A DNA stretch of 64,000 nucleotides from Tetrahymena thermophila SB210 (Eukaryota; Ciliophora; Oligohymenophorea; Hymenostomatida; Tetrahymenidae). The position numbers were made by a program, and so were the translations under genes. The stretch lies in contig NW_002476554.1 of the NCBI RefSeq assembly GCF_000189635.1, forward strand, positions 897,493-961,492, given 5' to 3'. The first letter of the stretch is position 1; every line of letters begins with the position of its first letter. The notes under the pieces were generated by a model. It ran no database searches. It was not told where the DNA came from and saw only the letters and a list, made by a program, of their open reading frames with translations. Of the stretch, positions 39,085-50,851 are shown piece by piece.

Positions 39085-40008
39085 TCAAAAATTCTTTTTT
39101 TTGTAGTTAAAAATAGAATCGCCATCATATTGGATATTAGATTAACTTGAATTTCTTTAAGACTTGTAATTGCTAAGTGAATTACTAGCAAAAGAAGCTG
39201 CATTATTGCTATTATTGTAGCTCATATTATTACTCAAGTAATTACCACCTAATTAATTACTTTTAGTTGAAGATGTTCCAATTTAAGGCGATGTAATAGG
39301 ATCTAAAGCAACTTTAGACCTAGAATTATACGATATTTATGACATGTTATTTTATTAATTGGATATAGAACTATTATAAATTGCATTAGAATTGTTACTT
39401 AGCAAATTACTACTTGTAAGTCCACTGCCATTATTTTTGCTTGAACTATTTGTAAACAAAATGGCATCTTATTTAGCTAATTTTGATTTTAATTGAGCCA
39501 TTTCTTAAGAATATTAAGTAGTTATCAACTTTATTTTTTCTTCTAATTATTCATTTTACTTTTTTAACTCTAAAACATGGTCAGAAGACTGAGAATATCT
39601 TTCAGCTAACATAACACTTTCTGGTCTAATTTAATCATCATTTCCAACCCCATTTTTTTATTGCATGTTTCTCTGACTCTAAAATAAGATTTATTCATAT
39701 TTTTATTTGTATTACTCATTTTCTTTTTCTAGTTCTTCAAGTCTTTTTCTTTAATACTCTAAAACATATCTTAGCTATTCTTCATTTTAAATTCCTTTGC
39801 TTTTATCTATAGCTGTCTTTGGGCGTGCCAATGCAATATTCTTGACAGTATCTTTTAATGAGCCCATTTCTTCTCTCAAAACCTTATTGTCTTTCTTTAA
39901 TATTTCATTTTCTTTCTTTGTTTAATCTAGTCTTTTTTTCAAGAATTAAATCTCTTTTTCAAATACTTGCTTTTCTTCTTTGCTAAAGTCATCTTTTTAC
40001 AAATTCAT
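39085..40008 (-). CDS. Coiled-coil protein with Ser/Asn-rich tail, unknown
   Basis: Uninterrupted frame of 307 residues from MNLQKDDFSKEEKQ to YKKKNF, stop TGA at 39085-39087. The first 190 or so residues are a heptad-rich Lys/Glu coiled coil in three segments (VFEKEIQFLKKRLDQTKKEN; LEYQRKRLEELEKENEQYKQ; LELKKQNEQLEEKIKL), broken by a short ARPKTAIDKSKG linker and by NGVGNDDQIRPESVM. The last 110 residues are low-complexity Ser/Asn (SNLLSNNSNAIYNSS), probably disordered and phosphorylatable. I cannot name a family. It is divergent to the ODAD3-like gene across an 810-bp shared promoter region, so a ciliary or basal-body role is possible but only by association. A further 3' exon near 38.9 kb cannot be ruled out. 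Confidence 0.8.
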
Positions 40009-40818
40009 TTCTTTTAAAATTTTTAATTTTATAACAAAGTTTTTGTAATTAAACAATAAATTAATGATTTGAGGTTAAAAGAAAAGGTCTTTCTTTAATG
40101 GTCAAAAGGAATCAAATTATTAAATCAGAAATTTTTTATTATCCTTATCAATAATAAATAATATATCTATCTATCAATATAAACAAACAATCATAAATAA
40201 TGTAATTTATTTTTAGTACTCATTTAAAAGTACAATTAACAAATCTATTTCCATTCTCCAGTAAAAGTTATAAAAAATTCAAAACATTTTTTTAAATTGA
40301 TTTATTCAAGTTTATTTAATCTTTAATGAAGAGATATTCAAATCCCTACAAATGTTTTTCTCAAGTTAATTTTTAAAATAATTATAAATAATAATTGTAA
40401 TTAAAATGAATTAATTTAACATTTTTAGAATAGAAATTCAAAATATATCTTTAAATGTTGCTATTTTTAAAAAAATTTGCAGTTACTTTGGAAATAAATA
40501 GCAAAAGAAATGAATTTTATAATAAATATAAACAAATAATCAAATCATACATTCATTCATTAGAAAAAAAAATCTAACTTCCCTGAATCAATTAATTAGC
40601 TTATTATTAGATTAAGAATTCAGTCAAACCTACCTAATTTTCTTTCTTTTTAAAAATTGAAAGAAAAACTTGATAAAAAAAGATAGAAATCTCTTTGAAA
40701 TTATAGCTGAACTAATTAATATCGATTGATTTGTTAATAATTAAATTTCCTAAATAAATTATCAAAAAGTTAATTATTATCATTATTTAGGAATTAGCAA
40801 TCTTGTATATAGAGTAAA
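40009..40818. other. Shared divergent promoter region
   Basis: 810 bp between the start of the coiled-coil gene (-) and of the ODAD3-like gene (+). AT-rich, no exon or repeat seen; holds both promoters. Confidence 0.5.
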
Positions 40819-43387
40819 ATGAGGGCAAGTTCGGCTACAAAGAGCTAAAAAGATTTAAAAACCTTAGAAGAAGAATACATTCATTAATCTAAGAAGTCTA
40901 ATCTTTTAGGTGTGTTTTTATAAAAAATAAAAAATTTAAAAATAGAGTTGATGAATTCATATTATCAATTATCTTAAAATTAAATAAGTTTGTTTTCCTA
41001 AATATCTAAATAAATGATTTTGCTTGGAAGACAATTATTCGAAAATGCAGTGATATCAATTAAATAACAATTTTATTATAAATTTAATAGAAAATGACAG
41101 AAAAATCTTCCATAAAAATGCTGAAGAAACTAAAAACAATAACATGTAAATCATAGAAAGCTTAAAAAAAGAAAACAAGTAATTAAAGACCTTAAGAGAT
41201 GAATTGATAGCAAACAAAAGAGTAAATAAATAAATTATTACAAGCACTTATGTTTTAAAGATGATTAATAAATATTAATAATAATAAGGCTTCCACTCCA
41301 GGAATGTCCAAAACTCAAGGCAGCTTAGTCTCTTGGTCTGGAGATATAAAAGATGAAGTAATTAAATAATTTCTATAATTATTATATATATAATTTTGTA
41401 TAAAAATGATGTAATTAACACTTTCTAAAATACAAATTTAATTAGAATTACTGGAGAAGAAAGTTTGATGAAGCAAGACACGCTACAAAAAATAAAAAGA
41501 GTTAGCTTTTGCAACTTTAAGATAAACTTAATGAAGTCTCAGATGCAAAATTTGGTGGTAAGTTTCATATAGTTATCACTAATAAATAATATATAACTAA
41601 ATTAATAAATAGCTGTTGAAGAGTCACCTTTGATGCGTTAAATTAGAATTTTAGAAAATAGATTAGATAAAGTTATGATTAAGTTTAATGAAGCTCAATC
41701 TATCCGTAAAACTTATGAATAAATTGTCAAACGTTTAAAAGAAGAAAGAGTTGGTTATGATAATTAATTGGCAGCTATTGAAAGATCATTAAAAGGAAAA
41801 GAGCATGATTTTGAAGAACTACTTCTTCTTGCTCACGATGCTACTCACGCTAAAGAACTAGCAGCTGCTGAGCTTAAAAAATACGAGCATAAAAAAGTAA
41901 TTAATATTCTTAATTTTTCTCTATTTAATTCTTTATATAAAAAGGCTGCTGTCAGAGAGCTTAGAAAGACATATATTGCTGAAAAGAGAAAAGCCATAGA
42001 ATAAAGAGAAGCAGTCATTTCAAGAATGGAAAAGAAAGATAAAGACAATGATGACAGAAATCTCGAAAAATCTTAAGCAAACAATTTAAATGAATTAAAC
42101 AACCCATAAATTGAACCTTAAAATCATTAAGATGCTACATTTTAGAGACAAAAACTAAATGATTATGATGAAGCTTTCAGAAAATTATATGTAAATTAAT
42201 ATTTCTATTACATAAAAGGAGGATTAAATTCATTATTAATTTTTAATCGATTTAAGCTAATTTTTTAGATTTTGAATTTTGTTAAATAATTGTGTAACAA
42301 TTATTTTAGAGAGAGACCTACCTGTTAAATTTTTTAATAATTTTTATAACTTAAATATTTATTTATGTTTGATCTTTATTTAAATAGGAAGCTACAGGTG
42401 TTACAGATGTTAATGAGATTATTTAAAAATTTACAACTTAAGATGAAACTTCTAAATCTCTTAAGGATTTACAGAGGGAGTATTAAGATACAATTGACGA
42501 TAAAAAAAAGTAAAGGGATGATTTAAAAGCAGGTTTAAATGCATTAAAATATGAAGGCAATGAAAACCCAAATAGAAAATAATTAGATGAAGTAATTAAT
42601 TAATAGATATAAAAATTAATTTTTTATATTATTTTATAACAAAAAAAAATAATTATTTTACTTACTAAATAATAGATTGAAAAAAATGTAAATAATGCTG
42701 TTAATAAATGTGATAAAGCCAAATTAAAGTATGAAAGAGTTTCTAAAATATTGGTTGATGTTAAAGCAGGTATTGAGCATTTGTATGAAAAGTTGGAGTT
42801 TTATAAAGTAATAATTTCAATTTATAACCAAACTTCATTTTAATTCTTTAACTTAACTAGCTTGAAGGTAAACCTAACATTGTGATTACTGATGAGACTT
42901 TAGTTGAAGGTTTATCATAAATTGTTGAAAAAATGAAATTGATATTCTAACCTGTTAAGAATGATCCTTCTTACAACCCTGAGGACTTCAAGCAAACTGC
43001 TAAGGGTGTATCTAATTACATCAACTTAAATTTACGTGACAAAAGTAACCAAAAAAATAAATAATTTAACTTTATTTTAATTTTATTTTATAATTTTTAG
43101 GTGGAAGAATAGAAAGCATAAGTAAAAATATAAGAGTAAAATTACCAGAAAAAGACGAAGAAGAAGTATCTAACGATGAAATAGAAGACGATGTAAATAA
43201 ATTAGATTTTATAATAAGTAATTTTAATCATTTTATTTTAAAAAACAAACAAACAAACAATTAGATTGATATCGAAACTACTACAAAACTCAAACAAAAA
43301 TATTAAGCCCAAGCTAAATAAGAAAAAGCTGCAAGAAATAAATAAAAGAAACAACTTGGTTCTACTTAACAAGGAAGAAAAGTTTGA
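40819..43387 (+). CDS. ODAD3: Outer dynein arm docking protein, ODAD3/CCDC151 type
   Basis: About 560 residues over eleven short exons, start MRASSATKSQKDLKTLEEEY, stop TGA 43385-43387 after QQGRKV. Almost entirely coiled coil. The family core is clear: YWRRKFDEARHATKNKKSQL, IRILENRLDKVMIKFNEAQS, IRKTYEQIVKRLKEERVGYD, NQLAAIERSLKGKEHDFEEL and LLLLAHDATHAKELAAAEL, which is the signature of CCDC151/ODA10, a docking factor that places outer dynein arms on axonemal doublets. Downstream come an acidic coiled coil (LKDLQREYQDTIDDKKKQRD), a conserved VDVKAGIEHLYEKL segment and a Lys/Gln-rich tail. Its expected place is the ciliary axoneme or its assembly pathway. No break in the frame. Neighbouring centrin and the RP2-domain gene make this a loosely cilium-rich stretch, though genes are separately promoted. 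Confidence 0.9.
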
Positions 43388-44166
43388 AAATATATATTCT
43401 ATTAAAATATTTATAATCTAATTGTAAATTAATTAATTAATTAATTCATTCATTGCCTTTAAGAGTATTAATTATTTCAAATATAACAAAAACCTCTGCA
43501 ATTAAAAATATTAAAATCATATTTCAATAATTAGTTTTGTTTTCTTGATATTCTATTTTTGTTATTGATCATCATGAAATATTGTTTTGAGATATTCATA
43601 AAGTAGATTTTATAAATAAACATTATTTCTTTATCAATCAATTATCAAAGATAGATAAATTAAATTGTATTTTAATTAAAATATAATATTTAAATAAAAT
43701 AAAATAAAATAATAAAAATTCAAACAAATATTTTTTTTTTCAACTTATTTAAAAAAAAAATTAGGCTATATCAAACGAATTCAATCAATAATTTCTATAT
43801 GATTATCCATCTATTTCGAATATTATATTTTTTTTAAAATCAAAACGTTTGCATGTTAGTAATTTGAATTTGATAAAATATGAAGGTGTGTGTAGATTTT
43901 TAAAAACTGGTTTTAAATAAAAATATATAAATATATATATAAAATATGAATAATTTATTAATTAAATAAAATGTAAAATTTGTTTATTTAATTAAAAAAA
44001 GAAGTTAGTTAGTTAGTTAGTTAGTATGGATGATAAGTATTTGTTATTTTTAAATTATAAATAATAAATTTCTGTTTATAATAAATATCTAAAAGATATT
44101 GTTTTAATTAATTAGTTTTTAGCTTTCAAAACAAATAAAAAGTCAATTTTATAAATACAATATTAA
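43388..44166. other. AT-rich intergenic DNA
   Basis: About 780 bp between two plus-strand genes. Contains four or five TTAG copies near 44005-44023 and poly-T runs, otherwise nothing recognisable; includes the promoter of the RP2-clathrin light chain fusion gene. Confidence 0.5.
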
Positions 44167-46113
44167 ATGGCTCCTAAAAAAGACAAATCAAACTACGTTT
44201 TTAGATTTAAAGAAGATTAAGTTCTTATTAAAAGGCCAGGCGATTTAGATGGTGCAGATTTTGCTATTTCAAATTGCAAAAACTGTGAAATCTACATTTT
44301 TGACCATATTGCTTAAGTAGGATATTTCGTAGATTTGTATTCATATTTAGATTTTACATTTGAAATAAAAAACAGATTTTTGTAGATGATTCATAAAATT
44401 GCAAAGTATATGTTGGTCCCACTAAGGGGTCTGTTTTTGTAAGAGACTGTTAAGGTAATAATATTTATTTATCAATCATAAGTTAAAATTGTTTTTGAAA
44501 ATAGATATCGAGTTGTACTCTTCTTCATCTTAATTAAGAATTTCAGACACAAAAAAGTAGCAAAACTTCATTCAATAAATATGCAATTTAATATAATCGT
44601 TTTTATAAATATCATAAAAAGCATTAAAGCTTATGTGTTTTCATAAAGTGACCCAACATTAGAAAATACTTCAGGACTTACCTTAGCTCCTTACAATTTC
44701 CTTTTCCCAGGATTAAAGTAGCATTTCGAAGCTGCTGGATTAGTTGCTTGTAATTAAATCATATTCTAATATTTGCAAAATTAACACTAAAAAATTAATT
44801 ATTTTAGCTGAAGACAAGTGGAGCTAAGTTTTTGATTTTACTCCAAGCAAAGATTCCACAAAAAATTGGACATTGATGGATCCTAAAGATTATCCTGGTC
44901 CTATTATTAAAGAGGTAGATACATTTTATAAAAATCAAATAAAATTAATAAATAAATAGAGACTTTAAAAAATTTAAATTAAAAATCTCAGGTTTTATTA
45001 GTTAGTTTTTTATTTATTCCATTTAAAAAGATTTATCAAATGAAATATATAATTTCTTAATGTGCCTTTAAAAATATTTCAACATTTAAAAACTAATTAG
45101 ATTGAAGGAGTAGAAGGAGATTGCACAAATCCTGTTCCTGTATCTAAGATCTATGGAGGAGATAGCGATATTTAAATTGTATTAGGAAGTGCCGATGATA
45201 GTAATCAAGTAATTGATGGTATGGCTTCATTCAATATTCACGTTACTCAATAATAAGCATAGTAGACTTTTGAATAAAAAGTAGAATAAGCATAACCTGA
45301 AGAAACTGCAAATAGTAAGAAACTGTTTGTTTTGAATTTGATTTTATATAAATTAAATAAATTAAAAAAAATAATTTAGGCAATTTTGGATTTGATGATA
45401 ATTAACAGCAATAGTACTAATACTAAAATAATTAAGCTTAATAAGCTGCAGATGATTTCTGGGGAGGCGAATAACAAACTATTAACCCTTCAAACTAGAG
45501 TCAAGTGCATTAATAATAAGCAGATGATGATTTTTGGGGAAGCTAGTAGCAAACTATCACTCCTTCAAATTAATAAGCAGATGATTTTTGGGGAGCTCCA
45601 TAATAAACTTTAAATACAAATAGCACATAACAATAATAATATGGAGCATTTTAAGCTGAAAAGACTGCCAAGCAAATAAAAGAAGAAGAACTTACAAGAA
45701 AAGTAATTGAAAAGCAGGTAAAATTGATATATTTTAATGTTAGTTACCCTTTAACAATAAAATTCTAAATTCTAAACAAAGGATTAAGAGCAATAATAAA
45801 AAAGAGAAAAGAGAGCTGCTGCATAAAGATATCTCTAAAATTTCCTTCAGTAAAAAATTTAAAATTTATTAAATACTTATTTAAATTCTTTATTTAAAGA
45901 GAAAAGCAAAAGTAAACAGAATTAAAAAAGAAGTTAGCATTAGAAGAAGAAGAAGTGTTGATAGAAAGTAGAAAAAAAGAAGAAGGAAAAGTCAAAAATC
46001 CTTGGGAAAAAATAACAAAAAATATTGCATTAAAGGCTGGAGAATATCCAGGAAAATTAGATGTAGCTGCTATGCGTCAAGCTATTATTAATAAAAAATC
46101 AGATATTAATTGA
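44167..46113 (+). CDS. RP2-type TBCC domain fused to clathrin-light-chain-like tail
   Basis: About 445 residues in nine exons. N-terminal half (about residues 1-190) is a TBCC beta-helix of the RP2 kind: LDGADFAISNCKNCEIYIFD, VYVGPTKGSVFVRDCQ, LRISDTKNIKAYVF, LFPGLKQHFEAAGL and WSQVFDFTPSKD. The start MAPKKDKSN lacks an MGC acylation motif. Then a Gln-rich linker with three ADDFWG-type repeats (AADDFWGG, ADDDFWGS, ADDFWGA), followed by a charged helix (about residues 330-410: KQIKEEELTRKVIEK, LKKKLALEEEEVLIESRKK) and NPWEKITKNIALKAGEY plus LDVAAMRQAIINKK, which is the C-terminal signature of clathrin light chain. Exon 45102-45318 runs from RP2-type sequence into the linker in one open frame, so this is not two genes by simple reading. 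RP2 acts as a GAP for ARL3 in ciliary lipid-protein traffic; light chains bind clathrin heavy chain. No RP2 catalytic Arg could be checked. Confidence 0.8.
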
Positions 46114-46703
46114 TCTAAAAAACTATTTAATTTGAATAAAATTTTAGTTAAATAAATTAATTAAATGTATGTTTAATATTTTAAGGATTCATATCAAATA
46201 TTAATTGTTCAAGTAAGTAACAGAAATGCAAAAATTTATCCAAAAATTTTATATTAAATGAGAGAATTCTATTTTGAATTATTAAAAAATGCTTAATTTT
46301 TTATTAATTGTTTATTGAATTCTAAATTTTATGTAAATTTAAATATTTAAAAAAAAAAATTTTATCTTTTGACAATATACTGTAAATGCTCATTAATTAA
46401 AGCATTCCCTAAGTATCTTTTTTGCCCAAAAAAAAGTGCCTTTTATCTTTTTATTTATTAGAAAAAACATTTTCATAAAATGATTATGTTAATTTTTATT
46501 ACATTTAATATTTATTATTTTACTTATTAATTTATTTTTAAATGTTTTATTAAGAAAAAAGTGAAGGATTTTAGAATTATTTTAACTATAAAAATAAATT
46601 AATAAAGGCAATACAAAAAATTTAAAAAATATAGATTAAACAAATTAAATGATTTATTAATTATCTTTTATAATTTAAATAATTTATAATAGAATCTTGG
46701 TGG
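46114..46703. other. Convergent spacer carrying element copy B
   Basis: Between the 3' ends of the RP2/light-chain gene (+) and the first acyl-CoA synthetase (-). AT-rich except for the 66-bp element at 46375-46440. Confidence 0.5.
46375..46440. repeat. 66-bp conserved intergenic element, copy B
   Basis: Second copy of the element at 8742-8807, same orientation, 64 of 66 bases identical; the two differences are G/A in the palindrome half-site and C/T in CCCCAAG versus CCCTAAG. Both predicted stem-loops are kept (stem CTTTTTT/AAAAAAG is unchanged). It sits between two convergent 3' ends, whereas copy A sits between two divergent 5' ends, so it is not a simple shared promoter or terminator. 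Confidence 0.8.
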
Positions 46704-49350
46704 TCATTCATAAAGTTTTTTAATTACAGATTCATAACGCTATTTTGCTTAATAGCGTTATAGCTTCAAAGTTGATGTACATAACCCTTATAGAATAAAT
46801 GAGGTAGGTTCTAAATGTATTTTTGTAGCTTATTCAAAAGTGTAAAGTTTATTAGCTTTTCCATGCTCAAAAATAGATTTTTAATAAAACTGAATAATTT
46901 AAGGAATCTAGCATAATTTAGAAATATCTTCTTCATTATCTACATTAAGTTCTTTAGCTATTCTTTTAATTTCATCTGGGTTAGGAACAATAACTGCAAC
47001 GCAATTATTTTTTAAAGAGTCTCCATAGACAAAAGCTTCTGCAACACCCCTAGCTCTAACATAGATATTTTCTACTTTTTCTGGAGCTACATATTCACCT
47101 TAACTCAATTTAAATATGTTTTTTCTTCTATCTATTATCTTAAGAGACCCACTTGGTAGTAAGCTACCCTATTTTATTTATTTAATAAACATTAAAAATA
47201 GAAAGCTTAAATTTAATTAAAAGTTACAATATCTCCAGAATGTAACCATCCTTCATCATCAATTGCTTCTTTGGTTTTTTCCTCATCTTTATAATACCCT
47301 GCAAAGACTGAGCTACCTCTAACACAAATTTCACCTCTTGGAATAATATCTCCATGTTCATTTTTATCAGTGGAAAAGTAATTCATTTCTGGGACGTCAA
47401 TTAGCTTCATTTCTAGCTGAGAGCACACACCACCAACGTATCCACAAGATTATTTATCTTGTCTAGAGGTCATAAACTGTAAACCCATTCCTTCTGTTTA
47501 TCCATATGCTTCGTATACTGGGCATCCTAAAACAATTTTATAAAAATCAAGTACATCTGAAGAAATTGGAGCTGATCCACTTGCAACCAGTCTAACTCGT
47601 CCTCCAAAAATGTCTTTAATTTTGTTAAAGACTAATCTATTTATTTATTCATTTAATGTTATTTATAATTTAAAAGTAAATGCAACTTTAAAAATTCGAA
47701 ATACTTTTTTAATTAATTTATATTTTATGATAACGCAACAAATTAATTTATATTTTAAGATAATTCAAGCAAATTAATTTATATTTTATGATAATTCAAG
47801 CAAATTAAAAAATTTTATAAAAGTTTTAGTAAAAAAATGAGTTATCATATAAAATGAATGAAAATTATTCTAAGTTTTGATAAATATGGTTGTTTTTTAA
47901 AGTAATAAATTATAATTAAGAAATATTTTACTTGTCATAGAGGAAGTGATTGTATTAATTTTTAGTCTTTAAATTTTCTAATTTAGTCTTAATTGCTGTC
48001 TATATTAAGCTTTATTTAAATCCCTCTACTCTTTTCAAATTATCTAGAATGACGTCATAAAATCTGTTGAAAAGTCTAGGTACAGAAACAAAAATAGTGG
48101 GTTTACTATCTTAGATATCTTCTTTTAGTTTTAGCATATCACCACCGAAAAACGCTATTTTAGTACCTTTGCACCATGAGATTACGTTTAAGACTCTCTA
48201 CATTACATGTGGAAGAGGGAGATAGCAAAGTAAAGTGTCTGTGTTGTTCATATCAAATTCTCCCAATGCGGAAACTGCCGACATGAAGTTTTTGTGTGTA
48301 AGCATGGCTCCTTTTGGAAGACCTTTTGAGTTATAGAAGAAAAAAGATAAGAAAAATAAATGAATACAATGTATGATTTTTACCAGTTGTTCCCGAAGTG
48401 TAGCTAAATGTAAATACTTATTATGGATTTAAGTTTTGGGGAAGCTCTTCTAAATTAGATGCTCCTTCTTTTAAAATTTCTTCATAGCTAATTAATTTGA
48501 TTCCTCTGCTTTCAATTTGTTATTTGGTTTCTTCTGTTAGTGGATCGAAGTAAACGATATTAGCTAATTTATGCAAATTGGGTCTTTTTGTTAATTAAAT
48601 GTAAAGATTAATTTCAGTTCATGAGTTTATTAGGAAAATAATTAAACATTTTTGATAAAATTAAATTAAATCCCATCAATTAAAAATATTGATACAATTT
48701 ATAAATTTGTGCATAAGAAAAAGCAATTCAAGTTATTGTAAGTAGCATAATTTAATAAATAGATTAATTTTACGTTTAGACTAAGGTATTAACGCTTGCA
48801 GCTGAGCAAAAACAAGTAGTCATTTATGTTTATTCAAAAACAAATGTGATTGTCTCGTGGCCAAGAGTGTCATATAGTGGTACTACTGTAACTCCGTAGA
48901 GAGCACAAGCCATATCTACTGTATTCCATTCAACACGATTTTTAGCATAAATACCTTTAATTACATTTAATTTTCTATTAATTCGTAAGCAACTAACTAA
49001 TAATTAATTCTACCTATTAAGCTGAGATCAATATTCTTATATTCATTAGTTTTGAATGCAAGATTTAATCTTTTTATTTATGTACCAACTGCCCTTGCCT
49101 AAAGGTACTCTTCTCCGTATGTTTTATAAGTGAATTTTTTAGTATTTGCATCTCTTTAGCCTATGAACTCCTAGTCTTTGTACAAGCTATTAGCTTTCAA
49201 TATTGCTGCTTAAATTGTTTAGAGATCTTCGCTTGGATATTCTAATAATTTTTCTTTTGATTGCACATTTCTATATACAGATGTTTCGCCATCTTTTTTT
49301 TCAGTAACAGGTTCTGAGTAAATGTGAACTGAAGATTAGTTTCCTCCCAT
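46704..49350 (-). CDS. Long-chain acyl-CoA synthetase, copy 1
   Basis: About 660-700 residues. Start [19 protein letters not shown]. Adenylate-forming fold in order: [21 protein letters not shown]-loop [23 protein letters not shown] (an intron splits it); [84 protein letters not shown]; then [20 protein letters not shown] and KIHLEP. These are the ACSL signatures (fatty acid + ATP + CoA to acyl-CoA). MGGNQS fits N-myristoylation (MGxxxS), so the enzyme may attach to membranes by its own product class. The end ..KKLYE, TGA (46704-46706), is normal. One intron carries a 31-bp tandem repeat. More diverged from copies 2 and 3 than these are from each other. Confidence 0.93.
47711..47807. repeat. 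Three-copy 31-bp tandem repeat in an ACSL intron
   Basis: Units begin at 47711, 47741 and 47772, each starting AATTAATTTATATTTTA and ending with CAA/GCA; units two and three differ at one position. It lies in an intron of acyl-CoA synthetase copy 1 between the exon encoding [12 protein letters not shown] and the one before it. It is absent from the matching intron of copies 2 and 3. Confidence 0.9.
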
Positions 49351-50851
49351 TTATTGTTTACTAATTTAATTTTTGTGATACCTTTTTTAATCTAATTTGT
49401 TTAATTATAAAAAATTATAAAATATTAATTAGATGCCAAATTATTTTTGAAAAACTTCATTGGCTTTACTGAATCAGAATAATTTACTGGTGATCTAAGA
49501 AGAAATTACAAATTAACTCAAGTTGAAATTTAATTTGGTAAAAATAATAATAGACAAACAATATTTTTTTGCAGTTATTTCAAATTTTATAGAATGCATT
49601 TATGAAATGATTAATCAAAAGTGTAAATTATAGAAAGAAGCATAATCGATTATAAATTTAAAAAAGTTCTTTAATATAATTTATCATTTTATAAAAAGAT
49701 AAACAAATTTTATATTAAAAAATGAAATTTTTCTTTTTATTAATAAAAGCATTCGTATTAATTAATCGCCTATTTAAAAATACTTAAGTTATCTATGAAT
49801 AATATAATAATTATCTATTTTTATCATTTTATGAAACATTATCTATATCTTTTTTATAATTTTAGATTCTGTTTTAATTTTTGTTTTTCAAAACATATCA
49901 AAAGAAAGTAAGATATGTTTATCTAATTTTTAAATTTGTAGAAAGATTATAGATACATACGTGTTAGCTTACCTTGTATTAATATGTAATTTAATAAACA
50001 CTTTTATTTTTATATTAATTAAATTTAGAGATTAACTTTTTGTATTTTAATAGAGAATCTATCTATCTATATATTTTTAATCATTACAGTTTAGAGTCTG
50101 TGGATATATTTTGTTTTTATTTTGTGGTAATTTACGAATGATCGAAATTCTTAAAAATAATTAAGAAAAATAAATATAAACTTAAATATTTTATCAATTA
50201 GTTTTATTTTTAAATAATTTAACCAATTAAATATCAGTATTTAAAGCAAATTTCTATGAAAAATTTAAAAAATAAAATTATTTAATTAATTATTAACAAA
50301 TGTTGAAGTTATATTTATTAATGAATTCAAATTAAAAAATCGTTTGATTTCAAATATTTATATTTACCAAAAAAAATTAAAATTAAAGATTAAATTATTT
50401 ATTATTATTTTGCTATTATCAATTTTTGACAAGAAATTATAATTTTAAAGATTTTTCCTTCAAAACAAATAAATTTAAGTAATATTTTAATTATAAAAAT
50501 AAAGAAAATAATAATTATTTATTTTTAAATAAATTACAAAGTAATTAAAATTTAAAAAATAAATATCTGCGAAATTCATTTTAAAATTAATTTTGTAATT
50601 AAAAAAAATAGTTGCAAAATTTTTGTTTTTAAAAATAAATAAAATAGTTAATTTTTTGAAAGAGTAAAATAAAATAAATATCAATACTAATATTCAATAT
50701 TTTATATTTTTATTCACTAGCCTAATCATTTTAAGTGACTAAACTTTAACATACTTTTAACCCTTACTTCTAACATAGTTTTATCTATTAAGAAAAAATT
50801 AAAGTTATAAAATAAATAAATTTGCTGAATGAAGATTTATAATTAATTTAC
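49351..50851. other. AT-rich DNA upstream of acyl-CoA synthetase copy 1
   Basis: About 1.5 kb of very AT-rich sequence, the promoter side of ACSL copy 1 and the 3' side of the diverged LRR gene. Around 50726-50790 the minus strand could read a terminal LRR exon (MLKFSHLK then TGA at 50726-50728, after an AAAAG acceptor), in the same phase as the other LRR exons; this is tentative. Confidence 0.45.

Noticed and set aside
41845-42048. Minus-strand frame in the ODAD3 region
   Set aside because: Antisense shadow of a conserved coiled-coil exon; the Ser/Leu-rich composition is what Lys/Glu codons give when reversed.
45386-45613. Plus-strand frame rich in Asn, Lys and Met with internal repeats
   Set aside because: It is an alternate frame of the Gln-rich, ADDFWG-repeat exon of the RP2/light-chain gene; the repeat in DNA makes both frames look repetitive.
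50487-50684. Minus-strand Phe/Asn/Ile-rich frame of 65 codons
   Set aside because: Composition is that of random AT-rich DNA, with no homology pattern and no GC rise.
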